Positions 45,923-53,964 of a DNA stretch of 64,000 nt are shown in pieces. Under the pieces are notes generated by a model, which did not search any database, was not told the origin of the DNA, and worked only from the letters and a program-made list of their open reading frames with translations. The DNA comes from an uncultured Clostridia bacterium (GTDB taxonomy: Bacteria; Bacillota; Clostridia; Christensenellales; QALW01): NCBI GenBank assembly GCA_934465535.1, contig CAKSKV010000001.1, positions 124,001-188,000 of the forward strand, given 5' to 3'. Numbering within the stretch: the stretch's first letter is position 1; each line of letters opens with the position of its first letter. A program made the position numbers and the translations under genes.

Positions 45923-46249
45923 TTGTACGGAACAATTGAAAGCAGAAACGATTTTGTCGTATATCTGGACGGAGAGCTTGATCATTGCCGCGCCGAGGCG
46001 CTTAGGGATCAAGTGGACAAGACGCTGGAAAATGTCAGCTGCAAAAGGGTCATATTTGATATGTCACAGGTGACATTTATGGACAGCTCGGGAGTGGGCT
46101 TTCTGATAGGCCGATATAAAAAGCTCATACCCAAGGGGTGCATAGTTGCGCTTCGCGGAGCAACGGACGCAGTGGACAGAATACTGGATATTTCGGGGAT
46201 ATATAAGATCATCCGTTTGTGCAATGAACAGGAAAGCAAGGTCGGATAA
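45923..46249 (+). CDS. spoIIAA: Anti-sigma F factor antagonist SpoIIAA (TTG start)
   Basis: A 108-residue STAS protein. VIFDMSQVTFMDSSGVGFLI holds the serine phosphorylated by SpoIIAB (S56, next to D54-S55). Unphosphorylated SpoIIAA frees sigma-F from SpoIIAB in the forespore after SpoIIE dephosphorylation; spoIIE is not in the window. The frame opens with TTG at 45923 after AAGGATGG. In Bacillus this operon is driven by sigma-H; I could not identify that promoter with confidence. Confidence 0.93.
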   Translation: MYGTIESRNDFVVYLDGELDHCRAEALRDQVDKTLENVSCKRVIFDMSQVTFMDSSGVGFLIGRYKKLIPKGCIVALRGATDAVDRILDISGIYKIIRLCNEQESKVG

Positions 46250-46329
46250 AATATTATGCGTTCCCTAAAATAGGCTATCACAGGAAAAAATCTGATCCCA
46301 CAGCAATGCGGGACAGGCGGAGGGATAAA

Positions 46330-46779
46330 ATGAAAAACGGAAAAAATTCAATGAAGCTGGAGTTTTATGCAAGCCCGGAAAACGAGACATTGGCAAGAGT
46401 GTGCATAGCGGCATTTGCATCGAGGCTTAACCCGCCGGTTGAAAAAATAATTGAAATTAAAACGGCGGTCAGCGAGGCGGTTACAAACGCTGTTGTGCAC
46501 GGGTACGGCTCCGATGGAGGCGCGGTCACATTGTCGGCATACATAAGGGGGAATACGCTGCATATATCCGTAAGCGACAGAGGAAGGGGCATTGAGGATG
46601 TTGAAAAAGCCATGCAGCCCTTTTATACCACCGCGCCGGAGTATGAACGCTCCGGCATGGGCTTTTCCGTTATGGAAAGCTTTATGGACAGCGTAAGGGT
46701 AAAATCCGTTCCCGGCAAGGGAACCACCGTTAAAATGAGTAAGGTAATCAACGAGGTCTCTGATGACACAAAAGCTTGA
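46330..46779 (+). CDS. spoIIAB: Anti-sigma F factor / serine kinase SpoIIAB
   Basis: A 149-residue GHKL-fold kinase. The N box is KTAVSEAVTNAVVHGYG, followed by the DRGRGIED and SGMGFSVMESFMD G boxes. It binds sigma-F and phosphorylates SpoIIAA. The ATG at 46330 follows GGAGGGATAAA; an earlier in-frame codon at 46306 has no site. Its 3' end overlaps sigF by 17 bases, so partner and sigma factor are made together. Confidence 0.95.
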   Translation: MKNGKNSMKLEFYASPENETLARVCIAAFASRLNPPVEKIIEIKTAVSEAVTNAVVHGYGSDGGAVTLSAYIRGNTLHISVSDRGRGIEDVEKAMQPFYTTAPEYERSGMGFSVMESFMDSVRVKSVPGKGTTVKMSKVINEVSDDTKA

Positions 46780-47497
46780 TTATGGCAGCGAGAATTCCCG
46801 GGAATTGCTCGCTGCGGCCAAAAACGGCGATAAACAGGCGGCGGATAAGCTGGTAGAGCTTAATACGCCTCTTGTAAAATCAATGGTGCGGCGGTTTTCG
46901 TGCTGCAGCCAGGCCGATCGCGACGATCTTATGCAGATAGGCTTTGTGGGACTTATAAAGGCCATAAAGGGCTTTGATCCCACATACGGAGTAAGGTTTT
47001 CCACCTATGCCGTTCCGATGATAATCGGGGAAATAAAGCGTTACCTGCGGGACGGCGGAGCAGTGCGTATAGCGCGCTCGATCAAGGAGCTTAGGCAGCG
47101 CATAAAGGCCTTTACGGCGGAGTATGCATCAAAAAACGGAACCGAGGCCACGCTGGATGAGGTGTGCGGCGCTTTGGGGTGCAGCCGGGAAGCCGCGTTG
47201 GAGGCATTGGAATCGGGCAATGCCGCCGTTTCTCTGGAGCAGCCCATATTCGGCGACGGAACTCAGGACTGCCTTATGGACAGACTGGAAAGCAGAAGCG
47301 GCCCGGATGCGCTGGATATAATCCAGCTTCGTCAGTGTCTGAATGAGCTTACAAAAGAGGAAAAGCAAATAATTGCAATGCGCTATTTTGAGGACAGGAC
47401 GCAATCTGCCATAGCTGCGGTGCTGGGGACTTCGCAGGTGCAGGTGTCAAGAATGGAAAGCCGGATAATAAAAAAACTGAGGGCAAGAATGAAATAG
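46763..47497 (+). CDS. sigF: RNA polymerase sporulation sigma factor SigF
   Basis: A 244-residue sigma-70 family protein, the first forespore-specific sigma factor. Region 2 contains DDLMQIGFVGLIKAIKGFDP and FSTYAVPMIIGEIKRYLRDG, region 3 SIKELRQRIKAFTAEYASKN and region 4 AIAAVLGTSQVQVSRMESRI for -35 recognition. The order spoIIAA-spoIIAB-sigF and the overlap with spoIIAB distinguish it from sigG. Confidence 0.95.
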   Translation: MTQKLDYGSENSRELLAAAKNGDKQAADKLVELNTPLVKSMVRRFSCCSQADRDDLMQIGFVGLIKAIKGFDPTYGVRFSTYAVPMIIGEIKRYLRDGGAVRIARSIKELRQRIKAFTAEYASKNGTEATLDEVCGALGCSREAALEALESGNAAVSLEQPIFGDGTQDCLMDRLESRSGPDALDIIQLRQCLNELTKEEKQIIAMRYFEDRTQSAIAAVLGTSQVQVSRMESRIIKKLRARMK

Positions 47498-47604
47498 AAT
47501 CATAGTGTTTCCGGCTTTTTGAAAGCATCGGCGCACTGCCGTACTGACGGCGCTGAGAAGCAAAAGCACATGTTTTGATTAAACGGTGCAAAAATGAGTA
47601 TAAT

Positions 47605-47640
47605 AACCGCACGGAGGCTTTCGCGCGGTTTTTATTTTAT
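47605..47640 (+). terminator. Probable terminator between sigF and the spoVA genes
   Basis: AACCGC at 47605-47610 and GCGGTT at 47625-47630 close a 14-base loop, followed by TTTATTTTAT. It would separate the spoIIA operon from spoVAC, whose Bacillus counterpart has its own sigma-G promoter. Confidence 0.5.
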
Positions 47641-47700
47641 GCGCGAAGGCCGGTGCAAAAAATCTTGAAACCACGCCGAAGAAAGGAAATAAGCACGGCA

Positions 47701-47832
47701 ATGAACAAAAATGCAAGGCAAAGCAGCGCCTGTATAATTGAAGCGGCTCAGGGGCTGTGGAACGGGCTGAATCATGAGGATAAGGATATATATATGCAGG
47801 GACAAAGCTATAAACATGAAAGGAACCGGTAA
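47701..47832 (+). CDS. Short ORF of unknown function before spoVAC
   Basis: A 43-codon frame encoding MNKNARQSSACIIEAAQGLW and ending SYKHERNR, immediately before spoVAC. GAAAGGA lies about 15 bases upstream, farther than usual. I recognise no family. It could be a small sporulation protein or only a leader region of spoVAC. Evidence for expression is weak. Confidence 0.25.
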   Translation: MNKNARQSSACIIEAAQGLWNGLNHEDKDIYMQGQSYKHERNR

Positions 47833-47833
47833 A

Positions 47834-48280
47834 ATGAAAAGCGGCAAAAACAATAACAGCTATGCCGAATATGTTGAAAGGATATCGCCTCCGAGCCATG
47901 TACTGCGGGATTGTTTGCGTGCCTTTTGGGTGGGAGGCGTCATATGCTGCATAGGTCAGAGCATTACATTGCTGCTCTCTGCGGTGCTGCCGGAAAAGGA
48001 GGCTGTGTGCTGGAGCTCGATACTGCTTGTGTTTTTGGGAGCATTGCTTACGGGCATCGGGCTGTATGCCAAAATCGGCAAATATGCAGGCGCGGGCAGC
48101 ATAGTGCCTATAACTGGCTTTTCCAACAGTATTGTGGCTTCCGCCATTGAATTCAAGCAGGAGGGGCTGGTTATGGGGGTGGGCAGCAAGCTGTTTACGG
48201 TGGCGGGGCCGGTGCTGGTTTACGGTATATCCGCCTCCGTTATTGCCGGAGTTATATATTATATTTTCGGATTGTACTGA
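47834..48280 (+). CDS. spoVAC: Stage V sporulation protein SpoVAC
   Basis: A 148-residue membrane protein with four hydrophobic segments. NSYAEYVERISPPSHVLRDC, AFWVGGVICCIGQSI and GSIVPITGFSNSIVASAIEF identify it. SpoVAC forms a mechanosensitive channel that works in dipicolinic acid release during germination and lies in the spore inner membrane. The ATG at 47834 follows AAAGGAACC. SpoVAA and SpoVAB, present in Bacillus, are absent, as is usual in Clostridia. Confidence 0.95.
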   Translation: MKSGKNNNSYAEYVERISPPSHVLRDCLRAFWVGGVICCIGQSITLLLSAVLPEKEAVCWSSILLVFLGALLTGIGLYAKIGKYAGAGSIVPITGFSNSIVASAIEFKQEGLVMGVGSKLFTVAGPVLVYGISASVIAGVIYYIFGLY

Positions 48281-48382
48281 TATATCAATTAAAGCGTGCC
48301 GTATTGCGGTATGAGAAGACCGAAAAAACACCTAAAAAGGCAGCGCTTTTACAGCAATGCAAAAGGACGGAATAAAAGAAAA

Positions 48383-49390
48383 ATGACCGGAAAGCAAACC
48401 GTTATTATAAAAAACGGGGTATATATTACCTGCGGCTTTACCTGCGTGGGGCAAAAGGAAAGTCAGGGGCCGTTAGGCGAATATTTTGATGTGTGCCTTA
48501 AGGACGATAAATGGGGGGAGCGTTCCTTTGAAAAGGCGGAGAGAAAAATGTTCAAGGCGGTGCTGCACGGATGCATGAAAAGAGCCGGTACATCGGCACC
48601 GGAGGTGGACGCGGTTTTTGCGGGAGATCTGTTAAACCAGACAATAAGCGCGTCTTTTTCGGCGTTGGATTTTGACGGGTCGTATATAGGCCTGTACGGT
48701 GCGTGCTCAACCATGGCGCTTAGCATGGGGCTTGCCGCCTGCATGATAGACGGAGGCAGCATAGACAGCGCGGTGTGCGTTACCGGCTCGCATTTCTGCA
48801 CTGCGGAAAGGCAGTACCGTATGCCGCTGTATATGGGAACGCAGCGCACGCCGACGGCGCAATGGACCGTTACGGGAACGGGCGGAGCATATCTTAGCCG
48901 AAAAAACACCGGAGCCTGCATAAAAGCGGTAACATACGGCAGGGTTATGGATGAGGGAATCAGCGATGCAAACAATATGGGGGCGGCTATGGCGCCGGCT
49001 GCGGCGGATACGATAAAGCGGCATTTTGCGGCAACAGCGACAGCGGCGGAGGATTATGATGCCGTTGTTACCGGGGATCTTGGCAAGCTGGGCAGAAGAA
49101 TATGCGCAGAGCTGCTGCAAAGAGATAAAATAGTGCTTGGAGAAAAGCTGATTGACTGCGGGTGCATGATATATTCGGAAAAGCAGGATATGCATATGGG
49201 GGGCAGCGGGTGCGGCTGCTCGGCGGCGGTGATGAATGCCTGCATTATACCCAAAATACGCACAGGTGCGCTTAAAAGGGTGCTTTTTGCGGGTACAGGC
49301 GCGCTTATGAGTCTGACCAGCTCCATGCAGGGGGAAAATATCCCTGCGGTAGCGCATGCCGTGCAGATAGAGCACTGCGCCGTGCAGTGA
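48383..49390 (+). CDS. spoVAD: Stage V sporulation protein SpoVAD
   Basis: A 335-residue thiolase-fold protein that binds dipicolinic acid at the spore membrane. ESQGPLGEYFDVCLKDDKWG, AGDLLNQTISASFSALD, YGACSTMALSMGLAACMIDG and TPTAQWTVTGTGGAYLS are conserved. The ATG at 48383 yields MTGKQTVIIKNGVYI, a normal start; a longer in-frame N-terminus from 48296 would be basic and is unlikely. Confidence 0.95.
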   Translation: MTGKQTVIIKNGVYITCGFTCVGQKESQGPLGEYFDVCLKDDKWGERSFEKAERKMFKAVLHGCMKRAGTSAPEVDAVFAGDLLNQTISASFSALDFDGSYIGLYGACSTMALSMGLAACMIDGGSIDSAVCVTGSHFCTAERQYRMPLYMGTQRTPTAQWTVTGTGGAYLSRKNTGACIKAVTYGRVMDEGISDANNMGAAMAPAAADTIKRHFAATATAAEDYDAVVTGDLGKLGRRICAELLQRDKIVLGEKLIDCGCMIYSEKQDMHMGGSGCGCSAAVMNACIIPKIRTGALKRVLFAGTGALMSLTSSMQGENIPAVAHAVQIEHCAVQ

Positions 49391-49400
49391 AGGGCAGGAT

Positions 49401-49469
49401 AAAAAGCATTAAAAATGCAAAAAAACACGCAGAAAAACCGCTAAAAACAGTAAAAAACAGGTGGAAAAA
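49401..49469. repeat. Phased A-tract spacer before spoVAE
   Basis: Runs of five to seven A begin at 49401, 49411, 49419, 49433, 49443, 49452 and 49465, roughly one helical turn apart on average, filling the 78-base gap between spoVAD and spoVAE. No ribosome binding site better than GGTGG is present before the spoVAE ATG. Confidence 0.55.
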
Positions 49470-49837
49470 TGGATATTTTTTTAACTTATCTTAAGGTGTT
49501 CGCGGTGGGCGGAGCAATATGCGCAGTGTGCCAGATGATAATTGACAAAACAAAGCTTACCTCTTCGCGGATACTTGTGGGACTGGTGACCATGGGAGTG
49601 CTGCTCAGCGCACTTGGCATTTACGGTCCGTTTGCGGAGTTTGCAAAGGCGGGGGCCACCGTGCCGCTGCTGGGCTTCGGACACTCGCTTTTTCAGGGGG
49701 TGCTGGAGGGAATAAGGGAAAGAGGCTTGCTGGGAGTGCTGACCGGGGGAGTTACCGCTACGGCGGGAGGAATTGCGGCAGCGGTGTTTTTCGGCTATGT
49801 CAATGCTCTCATATTTGATTCCGGCACCAAAAAATAA
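49469..49837 (+). CDS. spoVAE: Stage V sporulation protein SpoVAE
   Basis: A 122-residue membrane protein. AFVVGG-like FAVGGAICAVCQMIIDKTKL, GVLLSALGIYGPFAEFAKAG and VPLLGFGHSLFQGVLEGIRE match SpoVAE (the SpoVAEb type). It shares the SpoVAC/SpoVAE fold and acts with SpoVAC and SpoVAD. The ATG at 49469 is preceded by GGTGG. A terminator follows at 49920. Confidence 0.94.
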   Translation: MDIFLTYLKVFAVGGAICAVCQMIIDKTKLTSSRILVGLVTMGVLLSALGIYGPFAEFAKAGATVPLLGFGHSLFQGVLEGIRERGLLGVLTGGVTATAGGIAAAVFFGYVNALIFDSGTKK

Positions 49838-49919
49838 CGCTTGATTTGCGCCGTTATAAATTGCACAGTTATAAAAAGAATCGGGCAGCAGTTGCTGCGC
49901 CGTAAGTACAAAATTGCAT

Positions 49920-49957
49920 CACCCCGTGTCGGCTTTGACGCGACGGGGTGTTTTTTT
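49920..49957 (+). terminator. Terminator of the spoVA genes
   Basis: CACCCCGTGTCG pairs with CGACGGGGTG with a two-base bulge and is followed by seven T residues at 49951-49957. Confidence 0.85.
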
Positions 49958-50123
49958 ATGCCGATAACAGCGAATATTCGACCGAAAATGGTTTTTTGCT
50001 TGTTTGCCCGCGGGCGATTCGCTCGCAATTTAGCCGGAATTATGATAAAATATTTATAATACGGTTGGCTTTGGATATAACGGTTTTGCGGGCTGCTGAA
50101 GCCGCAAAAATAAGGAGAGCGCG

Positions 50124-50969
50124 ATGCGTTTTATGATACCCGACAGGGAGATATGCGTTGAAAAAATCAGAATTCCTTCAAAGGGGCGTAAAATGCCGGC
50201 GCTGGTGCTGTATCCAAAGCAAAGGCCCGAACCGGCAACGGGGGTGTTGTGGATCCACGGCGGAGGTTACATAACCGGGATGAAGGAAATGGTGCATATG
50301 TCAAGAGCTGTCGACCTTGTTAAACGCTTCGGCGCGGCGGTGATATCGCCGGGGTACCGCTTGGCGCCGTTTTCGCCCTATCCGGCGGCTGCGGAGGATT
50401 GCTATGCGGCGCTGTTGTACCTTAAGGAGCATGCTGCGGAAATAGGCGTGCGCGAGAATCAGATAATGGTTGGCGGAGAAAGCGCGGGCGGCGGGCTGTG
50501 CGCTGCGGTATGCATAATGGCGCGGGACAGGGGAGAGGTAAATGTGGCGTTTCAGATGCCGCTGTACCCCATGCTGGATGACAGGGATACGGAAAGCTCA
50601 AGAGATAATCACGGCAAGGTGTGGAACACACGAAAAAACCATATGGCATGGCGCTGCTATCTGCGCGGACAGGATAGGGAGAATTTATCCCCTTATGCAG
50701 CGCCGGCGCGCCTTGAGGATTTTTCCGGTCTGCCGCCTGCATACACCTTTGTGTGCGACGGCGAGCCGTTTTATGCAGAGACGATGGGTTATGTACAAAA
50801 GCTCAGGGTCTGCGGCATTCCGGCGGAGGCGGATGTATATCATTCCGATATGCACGCCTTTGACATGCTGCGGCCCGGACTTGAGATAAGCCGTGAGGCG
50901 GTAAGGCGGTTTGGCGAACGGTTTGCTTATGCGCAGGCGCATTATTTTGCGCCGCAAAAGAAAAGGTAA
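50124..50969 (+). CDS. Alpha/beta hydrolase of the GDXG (hormone-sensitive lipase-like) esterase family
   Basis: A 281-residue cytoplasmic hydrolase. The oxyanion motif is WIHGGGYITG, the nucleophile elbow is VGGESAGGGLCAAV (Ser in G-E-S-A-G) and the catalytic His is in SDMHAFDML; the Asp is probably that of FVCDGEPFY. No signal peptide is seen. Such enzymes act on short-chain esters. The ATG at 50124 follows AAGGAGAGCG. It is the first of three plus-strand genes of unrelated type. Confidence 0.88.
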   Translation: MRFMIPDREICVEKIRIPSKGRKMPALVLYPKQRPEPATGVLWIHGGGYITGMKEMVHMSRAVDLVKRFGAAVISPGYRLAPFSPYPAAAEDCYAALLYLKEHAAEIGVRENQIMVGGESAGGGLCAAVCIMARDRGEVNVAFQMPLYPMLDDRDTESSRDNHGKVWNTRKNHMAWRCYLRGQDRENLSPYAAPARLEDFSGLPPAYTFVCDGEPFYAETMGYVQKLRVCGIPAEADVYHSDMHAFDMLRPGLEISREAVRRFGERFAYAQAHYFAPQKKR

Positions 50970-51072
50970 ACGGGGATGCTTGCGCGGCAAGCGCAAAGAA
51001 GGGGCTTATAGCTTATCAAATATATAAAATCAAAAGCGGTCGGATAAAACGCAAATTAAGGAGACGGCGTAT

Positions 51073-51510
51073 ATGAACGATAATGAAATAGGACGGCAGA
51101 TGTATGAAAGAGCGGCGGAATTTGTAAACCGAAGATTTCCTTCCGGATGGGGCGGCTGCGCGGTAGCCTATACACAGGAGGGACAGTATCTGATATCAGT
51201 AGCGTTGGAGTGCTTCAACAGCGGTGCGGGGTTATGCATGGAAACCGGCGCGATGTGCCAGGCGCAGAAGCTGGATCTGCGCATAACACATTCATTATGC
51301 ATTTCAAGAGAAGACACGGGCGAAGAATTCAAAATACTGACTGCGTGCGGCATATGTCAGGAAAGGCTCAGGTATTGGGGAGAAAATGTAAAAGTAGCAG
51401 TAACTAACCCGGAGAATAAAATTATATTCAAAACATTGGCGGAGCTGTCGCCATGTTATTGGGGAGAGGCGTTTCCGAAGGAGGAACGGGAGGAATATGA
51501 TAATCGGTGA
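51073..51510 (+). CDS. Cytidine deaminase-like protein (blasticidin-S deaminase-like)
   Basis: A 145-residue protein of the cytidine deaminase superfamily. FPSGWGGCAVAYTQEG, LCMETGAMCQAQKLD (C-x-E) and LTACGICQERLRYWG (C-x2-C) give the three zinc cysteines and the catalytic Glu. The Pro that usually precedes the C-x2-C motif is Ala here. The family includes cytidine and blasticidin deaminases; I recall closely similar clostridial proteins with the same WGENVKVAVTNPENKIIFKT segment. Substrate not determinable. AAGGAGACGGCGT precedes the ATG. Confidence 0.82.
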   Translation: MNDNEIGRQMYERAAEFVNRRFPSGWGGCAVAYTQEGQYLISVALECFNSGAGLCMETGAMCQAQKLDLRITHSLCISREDTGEEFKILTACGICQERLRYWGENVKVAVTNPENKIIFKTLAELSPCYWGEAFPKEEREEYDNR

Positions 51511-51598
51511 GGCGGCGTATTTGTAAAAGAAGCTGCGTTTTACAAGATAAAAAGCAATTCTCGGCTTTGTTATAAGCCGACAGCATATAAGGAGAAAA

Positions 51599-52075
51599 AT
51601 GTTCAGAGAGATAAGAAACAGAAAAAAGGAAACGGATATTAAGACGGCGGAGGCGCTGCTGATAAACAGCCGCATTGGTGTTTTGGCCGTAAACGGCGAC
51701 AACGGCTACCCGTATGCGATACCGATCAATTATATCTATGATAAGGATGCCCGGAAAATATATTTTCACGGGGCAAAGGCAGGGCATAAGGCAGACGCTT
51801 TGCGTGCTTGTGATAAGGTGTGCTTTACCGTTTACGGAAAGGAAACCGTAAAAGAAGAGGCATGGGCACCGTTTGTGCAAAGCACGGTGGTGTTCGGCAG
51901 GTGTCGGTTTATAAAGGAAGGATCTGAGGCGGAGGCACTGCTTGGCCGTTTGGCAATGAAGTATTACCCGGATGAGCAGACGGTACGGGAGGAAATTGCC
52001 CGCGCGGGCAAGGCGGTACAGATGTTTGAAATAGAGGTAGAGCATATCAGCGGCAAGGAGATACAGGAGCGCTGA
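51599..52075 (+). CDS. Pyridoxamine 5'-phosphate oxidase-like flavoprotein (NimA-like)
   Basis: A 158-residue split-barrel flavoprotein. MFREIRNRKKETDIKTAEAL, IGVLAVNGDNGYPYAIPIN, KIYFHGAKAGHKADALRAC and VVFGRCRFIKEGSE follow the NimA/PNPOx family pattern. Members bind FMN; some reduce 5-nitroimidazoles, but most anaerobe homologues have no proven substrate. AAGGAG lies 6 bases before the ATG. Confidence 0.88.
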   Translation: MFREIRNRKKETDIKTAEALLINSRIGVLAVNGDNGYPYAIPINYIYDKDARKIYFHGAKAGHKADALRACDKVCFTVYGKETVKEEAWAPFVQSTVVFGRCRFIKEGSEAEALLGRLAMKYYPDEQTVREEIARAGKAVQMFEIEVEHISGKEIQER

Positions 52076-52189
52076 GCCGCCGGCGGGCGGGGCTGCATTG
52101 TGCCGATGTGATGAAGCAAGGGCGGAGATTGCCGATGCGCCGGCAAAGGCACGCAGCTGCACGGAACAAAGGAAACGGAAGGCAGCGTT

Positions 52190-52936
52190 TTACCGCGCGA
52201 GATATTCGTCAAATTCCTCGCGGCTGCCGTTAAAGACATTCATATTCATATCGATAAAGCGTTCCCTGCCGTTATAGCCCTTGAGGCGGGCGCGGTCGTT
52301 ATATTGCCAAAAGCGCCAGCTTTCCTTTGGGCTTACCGGCAGGTATACGCTGCGGATCCAAAGGTCGCAATCGTCAAAATCAGAGCCGAGAATGCTGTTT
52401 TTTGCCGCCTGCGTGGTGTAGATGACGGGGGTTTTATTATAAATACGGCGCAGACCGTCCACAAAGCCGCGCAGCTCGCGCTTTACGGCGGCTGCATCAA
52501 TGTCGCGGGCAGAGCGGAAGCTGCCGTAAAATTCAACATCCACAACGGGAGGAAGCATGCCGGAAAGGTCACCCGTTACGGCGTGAAAATGCTCAAGCTG
52601 CGTGGAGAACGGGGATTCAAAGCTGAAAAAATGGTATGCGCCCGCCGCGAGTCCCGCGTCTAAAGCGCCTTTAATGTTTGCGGCATATTGAGGATCGGTG
52701 TACGATGAGCCCTCGGTGGCCTTTATAAAGGCAAAGGAAATGCCCTGAGAAGCAAGCAGCGGCCAGTCGGCCTGCCCTTGGTGGGCGGAAATATCCACGC
52801 CCTTTACGGGATATTTACTGCCCGGCTCGTTGAAACGGAGAATGCCCTGGAAAAAGAGCACAAGGATAAGCAGGATGACTGCAATGACGGTGCACGATGA
52901 AATAAGCAGCCAAAGCCGCGTTTTACGCTTTAACAT
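52190..52936 (-). CDS. GH25 lysozyme-like muramidase, membrane-anchored
   Basis: A 248-residue protein. A single N-terminal hydrophobic helix (about residues 7-30) anchors or exports it. The catalytic domain begins YPVKGVDISAHQGQADWPLL and carries ATEGSSYTDPQYAANIKGAL, GAYHFFSF and the acidic pair in VVDVEF, all GH25 features. It cleaves the MurNAc-GlcNAc bond of peptidoglycan. The ATG is preceded by AAGGAG and a clear promoter. It may serve cell-wall turnover. Confidence 0.93.
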   Translation of the reverse strand: MLKRKTRLWLLISSCTVIAVILLILVLFFQGILRFNEPGSKYPVKGVDISAHQGQADWPLLASQGISFAFIKATEGSSYTDPQYAANIKGALDAGLAAGAYHFFSFESPFSTQLEHFHAVTGDLSGMLPPVVDVEFYGSFRSARDIDAAAVKRELRGFVDGLRRIYNKTPVIYTTQAAKNSILGSDFDDCDLWIRSVYLPVSPKESWRFWQYNDRARLKGYNGRERFIDMNMNVFNGSREEFDEYLAR

Positions 52937-52976
52937 ACAGGTCTCCTTGGAATTGCGGCAAAAGCCGATTTGCATA

Positions 52977-53005
52977 AGTATAGCATATAACGCTTATAAA
53001 AACAA
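52977..53005 (-). promoter_or_regulatory. Promoter of the GH25 gene
   Basis: On the minus strand TTGTTT (complement of 53000-53005) and TATACT (complement of 52977-52982) with a 17-base spacer. Confidence 0.55.
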
Positions 53006-53089
53006 TACCGCGGCACAAAGACCGTAAAAAGCGAAAAAGGGCATTTGCCGATTTGCGCCGCCTGAGGTACAGCAAAGAGAGGAAAAGAG

Positions 53090-53118
53090 TTGAAAATTGC
53101 CCGGCATTGTGGTATTAT
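53090..53118 (+). promoter_or_regulatory. Promoter of the membrane protein-nifS-thiI operon
   Basis: TTGAAA at 53090-53095 and TATTAT at 53113-53118, 17 bases apart with a TGG extended -10, about 95 bases before the gene at 53212. Confidence 0.65.
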
Positions 53119-53211
53119 ATTAACCTGATAATGCTGCGCAAAATTGCATGTCGGCAAAGTTTTTTGCCGCCGGAGCAAAGAAAAGCGCATATAACGGAAA
53201 AGAGGCTTTTT

Positions 53212-53964
53212 ATGAAGGACAATATACCCGCCGGGAGCGAGGATGTTAAAGAGCGGGAAAAACTGAAGGAGACGGCTTGCACGGCAGGGGAGGCTGCATC
53301 GGATGCACGGGCCTGCACGGAGGAAAACGCCTTAGTAAACGAAAACGAAACGGAACTGTACGGCGACGAAACGAAGCCTTCGGAAGGCAATGCGGCATCA
53401 GGGGGCAGCGGCACTTTTTCCGAGGAGATAACGGGAATTGATACCTCCTTTGAGCAGAGCGTACGCAAGCCGGATTACACGCAGGACAAAAAGCGGTATC
53501 GGCTTTACAACATAATGATGTATGTAAGCATTGCGGCGGCGGGCATGGGAGTTGTTTTCCTGCTGCTGGGCGCATATGTTTTCGGAGCGGCGGATATTGT
53601 GTTCTGGGCGGGGCTTACGGTGCTGTTTTATCATCTTAAGGACGGCGCCGTGATTGAATACGATTATGAATTTTCCGACGGCGCACTGCGTATTGCGCGC
53701 ATAAGCAACGGTGAAAAGCGCAAGGAGCTGCTTTGCGCGGAGTGCGGAAAAATTGAGAGCATTGCGCCGCTTAATACGGAAGATATCAAACGCATGGCAG
53801 AGACGGGAGAACGCAAAATAAAGGATTATTCCCTTAATGAAGACAGCAGGAAATACTGTGTGCTGTGCAGCGTTAAAAATGAAAAGCTGGCTGTGATATG
53901 GGAACCGAAGCAGTCGCTTCTGCGCCTTATACGCCGCGAGATGCCAAGGTCGGTGACGCTATGA
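53212..53964 (+). CDS. Two-helix membrane protein with two CxxC pairs, unknown function
   Basis: A 250-residue protein in three parts: an acidic, probably disordered cytoplasmic N-terminus (residues 1-95), two membrane helices (about 101-121 and 124-142) and a C-terminal soluble domain. That domain contains C175-AE-C178 and C216-VL-C219, a possible zinc or redox site. The segment IEYDYEFSDGALRI recalls short clostridial proteins annotated as DUF6106; this is from memory. The ATG at 53212 follows AGAGG. Its stop overlaps the ATG of the cysteine desulfurase, pointing to a shared operon. Confidence 0.75.
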   Translation: MKDNIPAGSEDVKEREKLKETACTAGEAASDARACTEENALVNENETELYGDETKPSEGNAASGGSGTFSEEITGIDTSFEQSVRKPDYTQDKKRYRLYNIMMYVSIAAAGMGVVFLLLGAYVFGAADIVFWAGLTVLFYHLKDGAVIEYDYEFSDGALRIARISNGEKRKELLCAECGKIESIAPLNTEDIKRMAETGERKIKDYSLNEDSRKYCVLCSVKNEKLAVIWEPKQSLLRLIRREMPRSVTL

